From Methyloversatilis universalis FAM5 (GTDB lineage: Bacteria > Pseudomonadota > Gammaproteobacteria > Burkholderiales > Rhodocyclaceae), in NCBI RefSeq assembly GCF_000214035.2, contig NZ_AFHG01000028.1, positions 1 to 64,000 on the forward strand: a DNA stretch of 64,000 bases, in the 5' to 3' direction. A model generated the notes under the pieces. The model searched no databases and was not told the DNA's origin. It worked only from the letters and a program-made list of their open reading frames with translations. This document shows, in pieces, positions 48,029-57,791 of the stretch. The position numbers and the translations under genes were made by a program. Every line of letters starts with the position of its first letter. Positions within the stretch are counted from its first letter, which is position 1.

Positions 48029-48373
48029 TCAGTCATCCAGTTCCATCTTCAGAACGCTGCCGGTGCGTGCGTCGAGCTTCAGCTCCCACACGCGGCCGGT
48101 CTCGTCCAGCACTTCGGCTTCGTAGATCCAGCGGCCGTGCTTCTGCTCCAGTTCGATGTCGATCAGCTTGCCCGGCTTTGCCGCGCGCGCGTGTTCGGCA
48201 ATCTTCTCCAGCGGCAGGATGTCGCCGCGCTGACTCAGTGCGCGCGCCTTCTGCGCGTCGTCGCCGGCCAGGCTGTCGCCGGCGTGGAACAGCAGCAGGC
48301 CGGCGGCGCCGAGCATGACGATCAGCGCGCAGGCGGGCAGTACGAACAGCAGGAGCAGGCGTCTCGGTTTCAT
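48029..48373 (-). CDS. Membrane-anchored or secreted PepSY-domain protein
   Basis: 114 residues with an N-terminal membrane segment (RLLLLFVLPACALIVMLGAAGLLLF) and one PepSY domain (ILPLEKIAEHARAAKPGKLIDIELE, then RWIYEAEVLDETGRVWELKLDARTGSVLKMELDD in outline). It lies upstream of the response-regulator gene with a 152-base gap, in the same orientation, forming a PepSY-regulator-kinase-PepSY array. Function is unknown; an accessory role in signal sensing is plausible. Confidence 0.85.
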   Translation of the reverse strand: MKPRRLLLLFVLPACALIVMLGAAGLLLFHAGDSLAGDDAQKARALSQRGDILPLEKIAEHARAAKPGKLIDIELEQKHGRWIYEAEVLDETGRVWELKLDARTGSVLKMELDD

Positions 48374-48426
48374 GCCGCAAGTGTAGGCGGCCAGGCTGAA
48401 ACCAGCCTGAAAGGACGCGGCTGGCG

Positions 48427-49602
48427 TCAGGATTTCCTCAGCATGTGGCGGCTCACCCGTTCGCCGGCCAGACCGATCATGAGCCGGACCACGCCGTAGG
48501 CCAGCCAGCGCAGCACCCGCTCGTGCAGCGGGCGCGCACGCCACTGGCGGTGGCGCAGTTCGCGTCCGCCGTGCTTGGCCGCGGCACGCAGGCTCTGCCG
48601 CAGTTCGTCGGCGAAGCCGGCGTCGCGCACCACCACATTGGCTTCGCGCGCCAGCATGAGGCTGAACGGATCGATGTTGCTGGAGCCCACCGTGGCCCAG
48701 TCACGGTCCACCACCGCCGCCTTCGCGTGCAGAAAGCTGCGCCGGTACTCGAAGATGCGTACGCCCTGCGACAGCAGCGAACCGTACAGCGCCTGCGACG
48801 CGTAATGCAGCAGGGCGTATTCGACCCGGCCCTGCAGGATGAGGGTGACCTTCACGCCGCGTGCCGCGGCAGCGATCAGTGCCTGCCGGAAGCGGCGGCC
48901 GGGCAGGAAGTAGGCGTTGGCGATCAGTATTTCGTCATACGCGGCATCGATGGCCTGCAGATAGGCGTTCTCGATGTCGTGCCGGTGCCGCAGGTTGTCG
49001 CGCACCAGCAGGGCCGCGCGCACCCGGCCGGCGTGGCGATGGCCGTAGTGCGGTGCCCGCGGCAGCCGGGGCCGGAACTGCAGCGTGGCCCACGCGACCC
49101 GTTCCCACAGCTTCTGGCATTCGGCCTGCATGCGCGCCACCAGCGGTCCGCGCACGCTGACCGCATAGTCGAAGCGCGGCGGCGTCTGATGCGGCGTGTG
49201 CATGTCGTCGATGATGTTGATGCCACCGACGAAGCCGGTTTCGCCGTCGATCACCGCCATCTTGCGGTGCATGCGGCGCAGCCGGTTGCGGCGGAAGCTG
49301 AGCCGTCCCACTTCCGGCCGGAAGGTGAGCACGTGCACCCCGTCGGCTTCCAGGCCCCGCTGGTGGGTGAGCTCGAATTCGCGTGCGCCGAAGCCATCTA
49401 CCAGCACCCGCACCCGTACGCCGCGCCGTGCCGCGCGGGCCAGCGCGGTGGCGATGCGGCGGCCGGTATCGTCGTCGGCGAAGATGTAGGTTTCCAGGAA
49501 GATTTCGCTGCGCGCAGCGTTGATCGCCTGTTCCAGCGCCGGGAAATACTGCATGCCGCACACCAGCAGCCGGACGTCGTTTCCGGGCAGCAGTCGACTC
49601 AT
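48427..49602 (-). CDS. clsB: Cardiolipin synthase B-like phospholipase D protein
   Basis: 391 residues with two HKD motifs of the phospholipase D superfamily: HRKMAVIDGETGFVGGIN (about 175) and HAKAAVVDRDWATVGSSNID (about 305). The length and lack of N-terminal membrane helices match ClsB (YbhO) rather than ClsA. It would join phosphatidylglycerol-type lipids at the inner membrane. Its ATG overlaps the stop of the YbhP-like gene by four bases (ATGA), the same pairing as in E. coli ybhP-ybhO. Confidence 0.9.
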   Translation of the reverse strand: MSRLLPGNDVRLLVCGMQYFPALEQAINAARSEIFLETYIFADDDTGRRIATALARAARRGVRVRVLVDGFGAREFELTHQRGLEADGVHVLTFRPEVGRLSFRRNRLRRMHRKMAVIDGETGFVGGINIIDDMHTPHQTPPRFDYAVSVRGPLVARMQAECQKLWERVAWATLQFRPRLPRAPHYGHRHAGRVRAALLVRDNLRHRHDIENAYLQAIDAAYDEILIANAYFLPGRRFRQALIAAAARGVKVTLILQGRVEYALLHYASQALYGSLLSQGVRIFEYRRSFLHAKAAVVDRDWATVGSSNIDPFSLMLAREANVVVRDAGFADELRQSLRAAAKHGGRELRHRQWRARPLHERVLRWLAYGVVRLMIGLAGERVSRHMLRKS

Positions 49603-50351
49603 ATCGGGGTCGGCGTCAGGCGGGCGGTCAGTGCGGCGTGGTCCGATATCCTGGACCAGGGCGGCCCGGAATGCAGGCGGACTTCGCCGACATGCAGTCC
49701 GCGCACATAGATGCGGTCCAGGCGCAGCAGCGGGAAGGCGGCCGGAAAGCTGCGCGCCGGCCGGCCGTGCACCAGGCTGTGCGCCTCGTGCAGACCGAGC
49801 GCGCGCGACCACTGGTCTTCCGCGCGGTTGTGCCAGTCGTTGAAGTCGCCGGCGACGATGAGGGCGTCGTCCGTCGCGATGTTCTGGCGGATATGGTCAG
49901 CCAGCATGGCGTACTGCTGTTCGCGACCGCGCGCGGTCAGCCCGAGGTGCACGCACAGTGCGTGTACGCGCCGGCCTTCGTCCGGCTCGATCACGCAGTG
50001 CAGCAGGCCGCGCTGCTCGAAGCGGTGGGCCGACACGTCGTGATTCACCGCCTGCACGATGGGATGGCGAGACAGGATGGCGTTGCCGTGGTGGCCGTGG
50101 TCATACACCGCATTGCGGCCATAGGCGGTGGCCGGCCACACCTGGTCGGCCAGGAATTCGTACTGCGGTTCGCTCGGCCAGTCGGCGTGACGCTGCGCGT
50201 GGCCGTGATGCAGACCCTGCACCTCCTGCAGGAACACCAGGTCGGCACCGAAAGCGCGCAGGCGTTCCCGCAGTTCGTGGACCACCATGCGGCGATTGAA
50301 CTGCGAGAAGCCCTTGTGAATGTTCCAGGTGCAGATGCGCAGGTCAGTCAT
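49599..50351 (-). CDS. Endonuclease/exonuclease/phosphatase-family protein (YbhP-like)
   Basis: 250 residues of the EEP fold: ICTWNIHKGFS, LVFLQEVQG, VHLGLTARGREQQ, GDFNDW and SDHAALTARL give the metal and catalytic positions. The family hydrolyses phosphodiester bonds in nucleic acids or lipids; the substrate of YbhP is not established. It is translationally coupled to clsB, so a membrane-lipid role is suggested by context. ATG 50351 is chosen for its match to the family N-terminus. Confidence 0.88.
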   Translation of the reverse strand: MTDLRICTWNIHKGFSQFNRRMVVHELRERLRAFGADLVFLQEVQGLHHGHAQRHADWPSEPQYEFLADQVWPATAYGRNAVYDHGHHGNAILSRHPIVQAVNHDVSAHRFEQRGLLHCVIEPDEGRRVHALCVHLGLTARGREQQYAMLADHIRQNIATDDALIVAGDFNDWHNRAEDQWSRALGLHEAHSLVHGRPARSFPAAFPLLRLDRIYVRGLHVGEVRLHSGPPWSRISDHAALTARLTPTPI

Positions 50352-50379
50352 GCGGGGCAGGGCCTGCGGAGCCGGGCGA

Positions 50380-51486
50380 TCAGGGCGAGGCGGCCAGCAT
50401 GCGGTCCATCGCCAGCTTCGCCGGCCCGGCTTCGTGCGCCGGCACGCTGATGCGATTGACGACATTGCCCTCGACCAGGTTCTCCAGCGTCCACGCCAGA
50501 TGCTGCGGGTCGATGCGCTGCATGGTCGAGCACATGCACACGGTCGGCGCCATGAACTGCACCGTCTTGCCTTCGTGCTTCACTTCTTCGGCCAGCCGGT
50601 TCACCAGATTCAGTTCGGTGCCGACCAGCCACTTCGTGCCCGGCGCCGCGGCTTTCACCGTCTTCAGGATGTATTCGGTGGAGCCGACGAAATCCGACTG
50701 CCGGCACACCTCGAACGCGCTTTCCGGGTGGGAAATGACGATGCCGTCCGGGTTCTGGTTGCGCCAGCGCAGGATGTGGGACGGCTGGAACATCTGGTGC
50801 ACAGAGCAGTGGCCCTTCCACAGCAGGATTTTCGCCTTCGCGACCTGCTCCGCGGTCAGGCCGCCGTTCTCCAGGTCAGGGTCCCACACCAGCATGTCTT
50901 CCAGCGGAATGCCCATGTTGTAGCCGGTCCAGCGGCCCAGATGCTGGTCCGGGAAGAACAGCACCTTCTCGCGCCGCGCCAGCGACCATTCGAGAATGCT
51001 GCCGCAGTTGGACGAGGTGCACACGATGCCGCCATGCTCGCCGCAGAAGGCCTTCAGGTCGGCGGCGGAATTGATGTAGGTGACCGGGGTGAAAGTGTTG
51101 TCCGGGTCGCCGCCAAGCAGGCCGCGCAGCTCGCGCCAGCAGCGTTCCACCTTGGCAAGGTTGGCCATGTCGGCCATCGAACAGCCGGCCGCGAGGTCGG
51201 GCAGGATGGCGATCTGTTCCGGCTTGGACATGATGTCCGCCACTTCCGCCATGAAATGCACGCCGCAGAACACGATGTATTCGGCGTCGGTCTGGCTGGC
51301 CAGGCGCGACAGCTTGAGCGAATCGCCGGTCAGGTCGGCGTGGCGATACACGTCTTCGCGCTGGTAGTGGTGGCCGAGGATGACCGCGCGCTTGCCCAGC
51401 TTTTCGCGGGCGGCGAGGATGCGCGCCTGCGCCTGTTCGTCGGCGAGGGCGTTGAAGCGGTCGAAACTGATGGTGGCGACTTGCAT
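50380..51486 (-). CDS. nadA: Quinolinate synthase
   Basis: Iron-sulfur enzyme that condenses iminoaspartate with dihydroxyacetone phosphate to quinolinate in NAD biosynthesis. 368 residues. The [4Fe-4S] ligand cysteines are in VFCGVHFMAEVADIM, CTSSNCGS and MCSTMQR. The early motif AVILGHHYQREDV is typical. ATG at 51486 is used; upstream the frame is open but not family-like. nadB and nadC are not in the window. The rhodanese gene precedes it by 38 bases on the same strand. Confidence 0.94.
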   Translation of the reverse strand: MQVATISFDRFNALADEQAQARILAAREKLGKRAVILGHHYQREDVYRHADLTGDSLKLSRLASQTDAEYIVFCGVHFMAEVADIMSKPEQIAILPDLAAGCSMADMANLAKVERCWRELRGLLGGDPDNTFTPVTYINSAADLKAFCGEHGGIVCTSSNCGSILEWSLARREKVLFFPDQHLGRWTGYNMGIPLEDMLVWDPDLENGGLTAEQVAKAKILLWKGHCSVHQMFQPSHILRWRNQNPDGIVISHPESAFEVCRQSDFVGSTEYILKTVKAAAPGTKWLVGTELNLVNRLAEEVKHEGKTVQFMAPTVCMCSTMQRIDPQHLAWTLENLVEGNVVNRISVPAHEAGPAKLAMDRMLAASP

Positions 51487-51524
51487 CTTGAATCCTTGTG
51501 CTGCGGGGTGTCCCGCTTGAGTGC

Positions 51525-51974
51525 TCAGCCCTGGCGCCAGGGCAGGCCGGCCTTGCGCCAGCCGCCTACGCTGTTGCGGTGACCGTTGGCGTCCAGGTCG
51601 CCCTCGAATCCTTCGAGAATGTTGTAGGCGTTGCCGTAACCCGACGCCGCCGCGGCCGTGGCGGCGCCATGCGAACGTCCGCCGCTGCGGCAGAGGAACA
51701 TGACCAGCGTTTCCGGATCGACCTGGTGCTTGAGCTGGGTCATGAAGTCCGGATTGCGCTGGCCGTTCGACAGGTTCCACTCGATCTGCACCGCGTCGGG
51801 TACCTGACCGACCCACTGCCATTCGGCCGACGTGCGTACGTCGACGATGCGGGCACCGGGCGCCAGTTTCAACAGTTCCCAGGCTTCGGCCGGGGTGAGT
51901 GCGCCGGCGTACGGCAGTTGCAGTTGCTGGGCACGCTCGCGCGCGAGGCCCAGGATGTGTCCGAGCGTAGTCAT
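51525..51974 (-). CDS. Rhodanese-like domain protein
   Basis: 149 residues with one rhodanese domain: GARIVDVRTSAEWQWVGQVPDAVQIEW and the active loop MFLCRSGGRSHGAA with catalytic Cys. Such proteins carry persulfide sulfur for transfer or sensing. It lies 38 bases upstream of nadA on the same strand; since NadA holds an iron-sulfur cluster, a sulfur-supply link is possible but speculative. ATG 51974 opens into the glnA regulatory region. Confidence 0.9.
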   Translation of the reverse strand: MTTLGHILGLARERAQQLQLPYAGALTPAEAWELLKLAPGARIVDVRTSAEWQWVGQVPDAVQIEWNLSNGQRNPDFMTQLKHQVDPETLVMFLCRSGGRSHGAATAAAASGYGNAYNILEGFEGDLDANGHRNSVGGWRKAGLPWRQG

Positions 51975-52031
51975 CGCAATCCGTCTCCGTGGAATGGCCG
52001 AAAGTATATAGCGCGCCGCCGGCAGGTGGTT

Positions 52032-52080
52032 TGCACCAAAACAGTGCCTATCGATGGTGCGAGTGCCCCGTGTTGGTGCG
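52032..52080 (+). promoter_or_regulatory. Two NtrC-binding sites upstream of glnA
   Basis: TGCACCA-AAA-CAGTGCC (52032-52048) and TGCCCCG-TGT-TGGTGCG (52064-52080) fit the NtrC pattern TGCACY-N5-GGTGCA. Their centres are 32 bases apart, three helical turns, about 142 and 110 bases before the predicted start of transcription, close to the enhancer layout of E. coli glnA. Confidence 0.7.
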
Positions 52081-52155
52081 ACTCTGCGCTCGTTTTGTGC
52101 ATCGCATCGCCTGCATGCCCGCCTGTGGCACAATCATCGGGCTTCAGGAATCGCG

Positions 52156-52172
52156 TGGCACGGGTTCTGCTT
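52156..52172 (+). promoter_or_regulatory. Sigma-54 promoter of glnA
   Basis: TGGCACGGGTTCTGCTT has the -24 GG and -12 GC doublets separated by ten bases, matching TGGCAC-N5-TTGCW. It lies about 150 bases before the glnA start, downstream of the paired NtrC sites. The remaining region 51975-52318 has no gene. Confidence 0.75.
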
Positions 52173-52318
52173 CTGAGCCGCGCAGCAGGACAAAGTCGCG
52201 ATGACCGGCGCGGGTGACCGCCGCCGGCCGATCGCGCCGGAACGGATGCGCATCCGCGCGCCGTTCGTCGTGACCCTAAGCCGACTCGTTGCACATCCAT
52301 ACCTCGTAGGAGAGATTC

Positions 52319-53731
52319 ATGACCACCGCGAAGCAGGTTCTCGACATCATCAAGGAAAAGGAAGTCAAGTTCGTCGACTTCCGTTTCACCGACACCCGCG
52401 GCAAGGAACAGCACGTTGGCGTGCCCGTCAGCCACTTCGACGCTGACAAGTTCACCGAAGGCCACGCGTTTGATGGTTCGTCGATCGCCGGCTGGAAGGG
52501 CATCCAGGCTTCCGACATGCTGCTGATGCCGGACCCGGAAACCGCCTTCATCGACCCGTTCTTCGACGAAACCACGCTGGTGCTGAGCTGTGACGTGGTC
52601 GAACCGTCGGACGGCAAGGGCTACGACCGCGACCCGCGCTCGATCGCCAAGCGCGCCGAGGCCTACCTGAAGTCCTCCGGCCTGGGCGACACCGCCTACT
52701 TCGGTCCGGAACCCGAATTCTTCATCTTCGACAGCGTCGAGTGGAACATCGACATGTCGGGCTGCCGCGTGCAGATCTTCTCGGAAGAGGCCGCCTGGTC
52801 GTCGGGCGAGAAGTTCGAGAGCGGCAACACCGGTCACCGTCCGGCAGTGAAGGGCGGCTACTTCCCGGTTCCGCCGGTCGATTCGCACAACGACATCCGT
52901 GCTGCCATGGTGCTGGCACTGGAAGCCGTCGGCATCCCGGTCGAAGTGCATCACCACGAAGTGGCGACCGCCGGCCAGAACGAGATCGGCACCAAGTTCA
53001 ACACCCTGGTCCGCCGCGCCGACTGGACCCAGACCCTGAAGTACATCGTGCACAACGTCGCCCACAGCTACGGCAAGACCGCGACCTTCATGCCCAAGCC
53101 CATCGTCGGTGACAACGGCTCCGGCATGCACGTGCACCAGTCGATCTGGAAGGACGGCAAGAACCTGTTCGCGGGCAACGGCTACGCCGGCCTGTCCGAG
53201 TTCGCGCTGTACTACATCGGCGGCATCATCAAGCACGCCAAGGCGCTGAACGCGATCACCAACCCGGGCACCAACTCGTACAAGCGTCTGGTTCCGCACT
53301 ACGAAGCACCGGTCAAGCTGGCCTACTCGGCGCGCAACCGCTCGGCGTCGATCCGCATTCCGCACGTCGCATCGGACAAGGCCCGCCGCATCGAAACCCG
53401 CTTCCCGGATCCGCTGGCCAACCCCTACCTGTGCTTCGCAGCACTGATGATGGCGGGTCTGGACGGCGTGCAGAACAAGATCCACCCGGGCGACCCGGCT
53501 GACAAGAACCTGTACGACCTGCCGCCGGAAGAGGACAAGCTCATCCCGACCGTGTGTGCCAGCCTGGACGAAGCGCTTGCCGCGCTGGAAGCCGACCATG
53601 CCTTCCTGACCAAGGGTGGCGTGTTCTCGGAAGACTTCATCGCCGCCTACATCGAACTGAAGATGGGCGAAGTCAACCGCACCCGCATGACGACCCACCC
53701 GGTCGAGTTCGACATGTACTACAGCCTCTGA
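52319..53731 (+). CDS. glnA: Glutamine synthetase type I
   Basis: 470-residue dodecameric enzyme that makes glutamine from glutamate, ammonia and ATP. Motifs: [31 protein letters not shown], the ATP/Mg loop [12 protein letters not shown] and the adenylylation site Tyr399 in NLYDLPPEE, so activity control by GlnE-type modification is expected. ATG follows TAGGAGAG. NtrC sites and a sigma-54 promoter upstream indicate nitrogen control, consistent with glnL-glnG downstream. Confidence 0.97.
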   Translation: MTTAKQVLDIIKEKEVKFVDFRFTDTRGKEQHVGVPVSHFDADKFTEGHAFDGSSIAGWKGIQASDMLLMPDPETAFIDPFFDETTLVLSCDVVEPSDGKGYDRDPRSIAKRAEAYLKSSGLGDTAYFGPEPEFFIFDSVEWNIDMSGCRVQIFSEEAAWSSGEKFESGNTGHRPAVKGGYFPVPPVDSHNDIRAAMVLALEAVGIPVEVHHHEVATAGQNEIGTKFNTLVRRADWTQTLKYIVHNVAHSYGKTATFMPKPIVGDNGSGMHVHQSIWKDGKNLFAGNGYAGLSEFALYYIGGIIKHAKALNAITNPGTNSYKRLVPHYEAPVKLAYSARNRSASIRIPHVASDKARRIETRFPDPLANPYLCFAALMMAGLDGVQNKIHPGDPADKNLYDLPPEEDKLIPTVCASLDEALAALEADHAFLTKGGVFSEDFIAAYIELKMGEVNRTRMTTHPVEFDMYYSL

Positions 53732-53813
53732 TCCGGCCCGGCCGGACCGCGTGTCGGCGCAGGCCGCACGCGGGGCGTTGAAGCCGGACGCAGGCAGTGC
53801 GCGTCCGGTCCCG

Positions 53814-53842
53814 AAAAAGGACGGCAACTTGCCGTCCTTTTT
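53814..53842. terminator. glnA terminator
   Basis: AAAAAGGACGGCAA and TTGCCGTCCTTTTT are inverted repeats with a T-run, about 80 bases after glnA. It separates glnA from the downstream genes and could work on both strands. Confidence 0.88.
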
Positions 53843-53910
53843 CATTGTCACTGCCGGTGTGCGCGGCCTACACTGCCGCGGCCCGCTTACGTCCCGTTCC
53901 GGTGATTCAC

Positions 53911-54390
53911 ATGTTCAGAGGCTGTTCCCGTTTCCTGATCGCCACCGCCGCCGCACTGTGCGTGCTGCCGGCCCATGCCGACGTGTTCAAGTGCGTCGGT
54001 CCCGATGGTCACGTGACCTACACCAACGACAAGTCGAATGCGCGCGGCTGCAAGACGCTGTCCAGCGAAATGCCGGTCAGTTCCGTCCCCGGTCCGGCGG
54101 CGGCGCCCGCGAAGCCGGCGAATTCCGGTGGCAGCTTTCCAAGCGTGAGCGGCGACCAGCAGAAGGCGCGCGACGGCGAGCGCCGCCGCATCCTCGAAGC
54201 CGAGCTGGATACCGAATCGAAAAGCCTGGAAGCCGCACGCAAGGCGCTGGCCGAGGGCGAGGCGGTGCGCCTGGGCGACGAGCGCAACTACCAGAAGTAT
54301 CTCGATCGCATCCAGGGGCTGAAGGACAATGTTTCTCTGCACGAACGGAATGTCGATGCCCTGCGCAAGGAGCTGTCCAAGCTGCCCTGA
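53911..54390 (+). CDS. Secreted DUF4124-like protein
   Basis: 159 residues. Signal peptide MFRGCSRFLIATAAALCVLPAHA is followed by a DUF4124-type start (DVFKCVGPDGHVTYTND, with C in GCKTL as a likely disulfide partner), a Pro/Ala linker and a charged coiled-coil C-terminus. Function is unknown; proteins with this start often sit between glnA and glnL in betaproteobacteria, which is a recollection not tested here. An in-frame GTG three codons upstream is less likely. Confidence 0.8.
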   Translation: MFRGCSRFLIATAAALCVLPAHADVFKCVGPDGHVTYTNDKSNARGCKTLSSEMPVSSVPGPAAAPAKPANSGGSFPSVSGDQQKARDGERRRILEAELDTESKSLEAARKALAEGEAVRLGDERNYQKYLDRIQGLKDNVSLHERNVDALRKELSKLP

Positions 54391-54444
54391 CGCAGGCGGG
54401 CACAGAGCCTGCGCTCTGGCTCGCTTCTTGCGTGGTTCGGTGCC

Positions 54445-55536
54445 ATGACGCCGACCACGCCCCGACTGTCCCCGCATCACTGGCCCGAGCGCTTCCACGG
54501 GCTGGAACTTCTGGCCAGTGCGGTCGCCCTGCTCGACGCAGGGCGCCATATCGTCTATCTCAATCCCGCCGCTGAAAACCTGTTCGCCGTCAGTGCGATC
54601 AAGCTGGTGGGCAAGCACTGCGACCGGCTGATCGGATCGGCCCACGGTCTGGACAGCGCACTCGACAACGCGCTGGCCAACGACTGGAGCTATACCGGCC
54701 ACAACCTCACGGTCGATCGCCTGCTCGGCGGGCCGCTGCAGCTGGACTGCACGGTGTCTCCGGTGCAGGCGGAAAATGCCCGCATCCTGCTGGAATTCCG
54801 TCCCATCGATCAGCAGCTGCGGGTGGCGCGCGAAGAGCAGCTGCTGCAGCAGCAACAGGCCAACCGCGAGCTCATCCGCAATCTCGCGCACGAAATCAAG
54901 AACCCGCTCGGCGGCATACGCGGCGCCGCACAGCTGCTCGAAGGCGAGCTGGAGCGGCCGGAACTGCGCGAATACACCCAGGTCATCATCAAGGAAAGCG
55001 ACCGCCTGCAGGACCTGATGAACCGTCTGCTGCATTCGCATCGCGCGATGCAGGTCACCACGGTCAGCGTGCATGAGGTGCTGGAGCGGGTGCGGCTGCT
55101 GATCGCATCGGAATATCCGAAGGTGCGGGTGCAGCGCGACTACGACACCAGCCTGCCGGATCTGGTCGCCGACCGGGAACAGCTCATCCAGGTGGTTCTG
55201 AACATCGCGCGCAACGCGGCGCAGGCGATGAACGGCGAAGGCGAGATACGGCTGCGCACCCGCGCCTACCGTCAGGCCACGCTGGTGAAGCGCCGCCACA
55301 AGCTGGCACTCGAATTGCAAGTGATCGACAACGGCCCCGGCATTCCCGAGGAACTGCTCGATCGCATCTTCTACCCGCTGGTGTCCGGCCGCGATGGCGG
55401 CACCGGTCTGGGTCTGACGCTCGCGCAGAGCTTCGTGCACCAGCACCACGGCACCATCGAGGTGCAGAGCCGGCCTGGCCACACTGTATTCACAATACTG
55501 CTGCCCTTCAAACAGGGCACGACGGAGAAGCCATGA
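54445..55536 (+). CDS. glnL: Nitrogen regulation sensor kinase NtrB
   Basis: 363-residue soluble histidine kinase that phosphorylates NtrC when nitrogen is limiting, in response to PII proteins. An N-terminal PAS domain (about 15-120, ELLASAVALLDAGRHIVYLNPAAENLF) precedes the H-box with His149 in NLAHEIKNPLGGIRGAA, then N-box NIARNAAQAM and DNGPGIP, GTGLGLTLA. Length and order match NtrB. Its stop overlaps the glnG start by four bases. Confidence 0.95.
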   Translation: MTPTTPRLSPHHWPERFHGLELLASAVALLDAGRHIVYLNPAAENLFAVSAIKLVGKHCDRLIGSAHGLDSALDNALANDWSYTGHNLTVDRLLGGPLQLDCTVSPVQAENARILLEFRPIDQQLRVAREEQLLQQQQANRELIRNLAHEIKNPLGGIRGAAQLLEGELERPELREYTQVIIKESDRLQDLMNRLLHSHRAMQVTTVSVHEVLERVRLLIASEYPKVRVQRDYDTSLPDLVADREQLIQVVLNIARNAAQAMNGEGEIRLRTRAYRQATLVKRRHKLALELQVIDNGPGIPEELLDRIFYPLVSGRDGGTGLGLTLAQSFVHQHHGTIEVQSRPGHTVFTILLPFKQGTTEKP

Positions 55537-56948
55537 ACCCGGTCTGGATAGTCGATGACGACCGCTCGATACGTTGGGTGCTGGAAAAGGCCCTTGCCCG
55601 CGAATCCATTCCTTTCGAAGCCTATTCCAGTGCGCAGGAAGCGCTGGACGCGATGGACGGCGGCGGCCAGCCGCAGGTGCTGCTGTCGGACATCCGCATG
55701 CCGGGCGAATCCGGCCTCACGCTTCTGGAGAAGGTGAAGGCCCGCCATCCCAGTCTGCCGGTCATCATCATGACCGCCTATTCCGACCTCGACAGCGCGG
55801 TGGCCGCGTTCCAGGGCGGTGCATTCGAATACCTGCCCAAGCCCTTCGACGTCGACCACGCGATCGAACTGGTGCGGCGCGCGATTGAAGAGAGCATGCA
55901 CCAGGGTGGTGCGCCGGTCGAAGCCGACATGGCGCCGGAAATCCTCGGCAAGGCGGCGTCGATGCAGGACGTGTTCCGTGCCATCGGCCGGCTGTCGCAG
56001 AGCCACGCTACCGTGCTGATCAATGGCGAATCCGGCACCGGCAAGGAACTGGTGGCGCGCGCGCTGCACCGTCACAGCCCGCGCCGCGACGCGCCCTTCA
56101 TCGCGATCAACACCGCGGCCATCCCGCGTGACCTGCTGGAATCGGAGCTGTTCGGCCACGAGCGCGGCGCCTTCACCGGCGCCACCGCCACCCGTCGCGG
56201 CCGTTTCGAACAGGCCGACGGCGGCACGCTGTTCCTGGACGAAATCGGCGACATGCCGCCGGAGCTGCAGACCCGCCTGCTGCGCGTGCTGTCCGATGGC
56301 CAGTTCTACCGGGTCGGCGGCCATTCGCCGATCAAGTCCAATGTGCGGGTGATCGCCGCCACCCACCAGAATCTCGAGGACCGGGTGAAGCAGGGCCTGT
56401 TCCGCGAGGACCTGTTCCACCGGCTCAACGTGATCCGGCTGCGCATTCCGCCGCTGCGCGAGCGGCGCGAGGACATCGTGCTGCTGGCCCAGCACTTCAT
56501 GACCAAGAGCGCGCAGGAACTGGGCGTCGAAGCCAAGCGGCTGTCCGAGGCGGCCATGCGCTATCTGCAGGGGCTGGATTTCCCGGGCAATGTCCGCCAG
56601 CTGGAAAACCTGTGCCACTGGCTCACCGTGATGGCGCCCGGCCAGACGGTGGACGTGAAGGATCTGCCGGCCGAGCTGCGGGCCCAGCCGGCGCGTGAAT
56701 CCAACGGCGACTGGGGCGGTGCGCTGGCGGCCGAGGTGGACCGTCTGATCGCGGTCAAGCAGCCCGCGCTGTTCGACCACCTGATGCAGGAATTCGAGCG
56801 CACGCTGATCCGGCGCGCGCTGGCCAGCACCGGCGGCCGGCGCATCGAGTCGGCGCAGTTGCTGGGCATCGGCCGCAATACCATCACGCGCAAGATCCAG
56901 GAACTCAATATCGAGGGCGGGCGCGACGGCGACAGCGAGGCCGAGTAA
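55533..56948 (+). CDS. glnG: Nitrogen regulation response regulator NtrC
   Basis: 471-residue sigma-54 activator. The receiver has phospho-acceptor Asp53 in [12 protein letters not shown]. The AAA+ domain has Walker A GESGTGKE at 165-172 and the sigma-54-contacting loop GAFTGA at 212-217. A Fis-type helix-turn-helix ends the protein ([25 protein letters not shown]). It would bind the enhancer sites upstream of glnA in this same window. Confidence 0.96.
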   Translation: MNPVWIVDDDRSIRWVLEKALARESIPFEAYSSAQEALDAMDGGGQPQVLLSDIRMPGESGLTLLEKVKARHPSLPVIIMTAYSDLDSAVAAFQGGAFEYLPKPFDVDHAIELVRRAIEESMHQGGAPVEADMAPEILGKAASMQDVFRAIGRLSQSHATVLINGESGTGKELVARALHRHSPRRDAPFIAINTAAIPRDLLESELFGHERGAFTGATATRRGRFEQADGGTLFLDEIGDMPPELQTRLLRVLSDGQFYRVGGHSPIKSNVRVIAATHQNLEDRVKQGLFREDLFHRLNVIRLRIPPLRERREDIVLLAQHFMTKSAQELGVEAKRLSEAAMRYLQGLDFPGNVRQLENLCHWLTVMAPGQTVDVKDLPAELRAQPARESNGDWGGALAAEVDRLIAVKQPALFDHLMQEFERTLIRRALASTGGRRIESAQLLGIGRNTITRKIQELNIEGGRDGDSEAE

Positions 56949-56986
56949 GCGCCCGGCGCGGGCGGCGGCGCGGCTACAATCCGCGC

Positions 56987-57790
56987 ATGACCGCCGACGA
57001 CCTCCTTCTGCTCGCGCAGGCGCTGCGCGCCCGCGCGCCCGCGCTGCCCGCCGCCGCCGGCATCGATGTGGTGGCACACACCGGCAGCACGAATTCCGAT
57101 CTGCTCGAATGGCGCGACGGCCAGCCGCGCGCGCTGTTCGCGCTGGAACAGACCGCCGGTCGCGGCCGCCGCGGCCGCGAGTGGGCCGCCCGTCCGGGCG
57201 ACAGCCTCACCTTTTCGCTGAGCTGGCGCTTCGCACTGCGTGCCGACCGGCTGTCCGGCCTCAGCCTCGCGGTCGGCGTCGCGCTGGCCGAGGCGCTGTC
57301 ACGGCTGGGGGTGGGCGGACTGGCGCTGAAATGGCCGAACGACCTGATGCGCGACGCCGGGCACGGCGCCGGCAAGCTCGGCGGCGTGCTGATCGAACTG
57401 TCGTCCTCGGCCGCCCACACCGACGCGGTGATCGGCGTCGGCCTGAATCTGGCGCCGCCGCCGGCTGGCCGCTACACCCATGTGCCGGTCGCGCTGTTCG
57501 ACACCACGCCGCCGCGCGAAGACTGGCTGCGCGTCGCCGCCACACTGCTGGATGCGCTGGCGACCGCGCTCACCCGGTTCGAGACGCAGGGCTTCGCCGC
57601 TTTTGCCGATCGCTGGAACGCGCTCAACCTGCACGCCGGCCTGCCGGTCGAGGTGCAGGGCGACCTGCACACGCTGTCCGGCACCTGCCTGGGCGTCGAT
57701 CACGACGGCGCGCTGCGGCTGGACTGCGGCGACCGCATCGAACGGGTGCTGGCCGGCGACGTGTCGCTGCGCGCGGTGCAGGCGTCCTGA
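56987..57790 (+). CDS. birA: Biotin--[acetyl-CoA-carboxylase] ligase
   Basis: 267 residues: attaches biotin to the carboxylase carrier protein. The biotin-binding GSTNSDL, the GRGRRGREW loop (QTAGRGRRGREW), WPNDLM and KLGGVLIE are present, plus an SH3-like C-terminal domain. There is no N-terminal helix-turn-helix, so unlike E. coli BirA it should not repress biotin genes. It starts 38 bases after glnG and stops one base before coaX. Confidence 0.93.
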   Translation: MTADDLLLLAQALRARAPALPAAAGIDVVAHTGSTNSDLLEWRDGQPRALFALEQTAGRGRRGREWAARPGDSLTFSLSWRFALRADRLSGLSLAVGVALAEALSRLGVGGLALKWPNDLMRDAGHGAGKLGGVLIELSSSAAHTDAVIGVGLNLAPPPAGRYTHVPVALFDTTPPREDWLRVAATLLDALATALTRFETQGFAAFADRWNALNLHAGLPVEVQGDLHTLSGTCLGVDHDGALRLDCGDRIERVLAGDVSLRAVQAS

Positions 57791-57791
57791 C

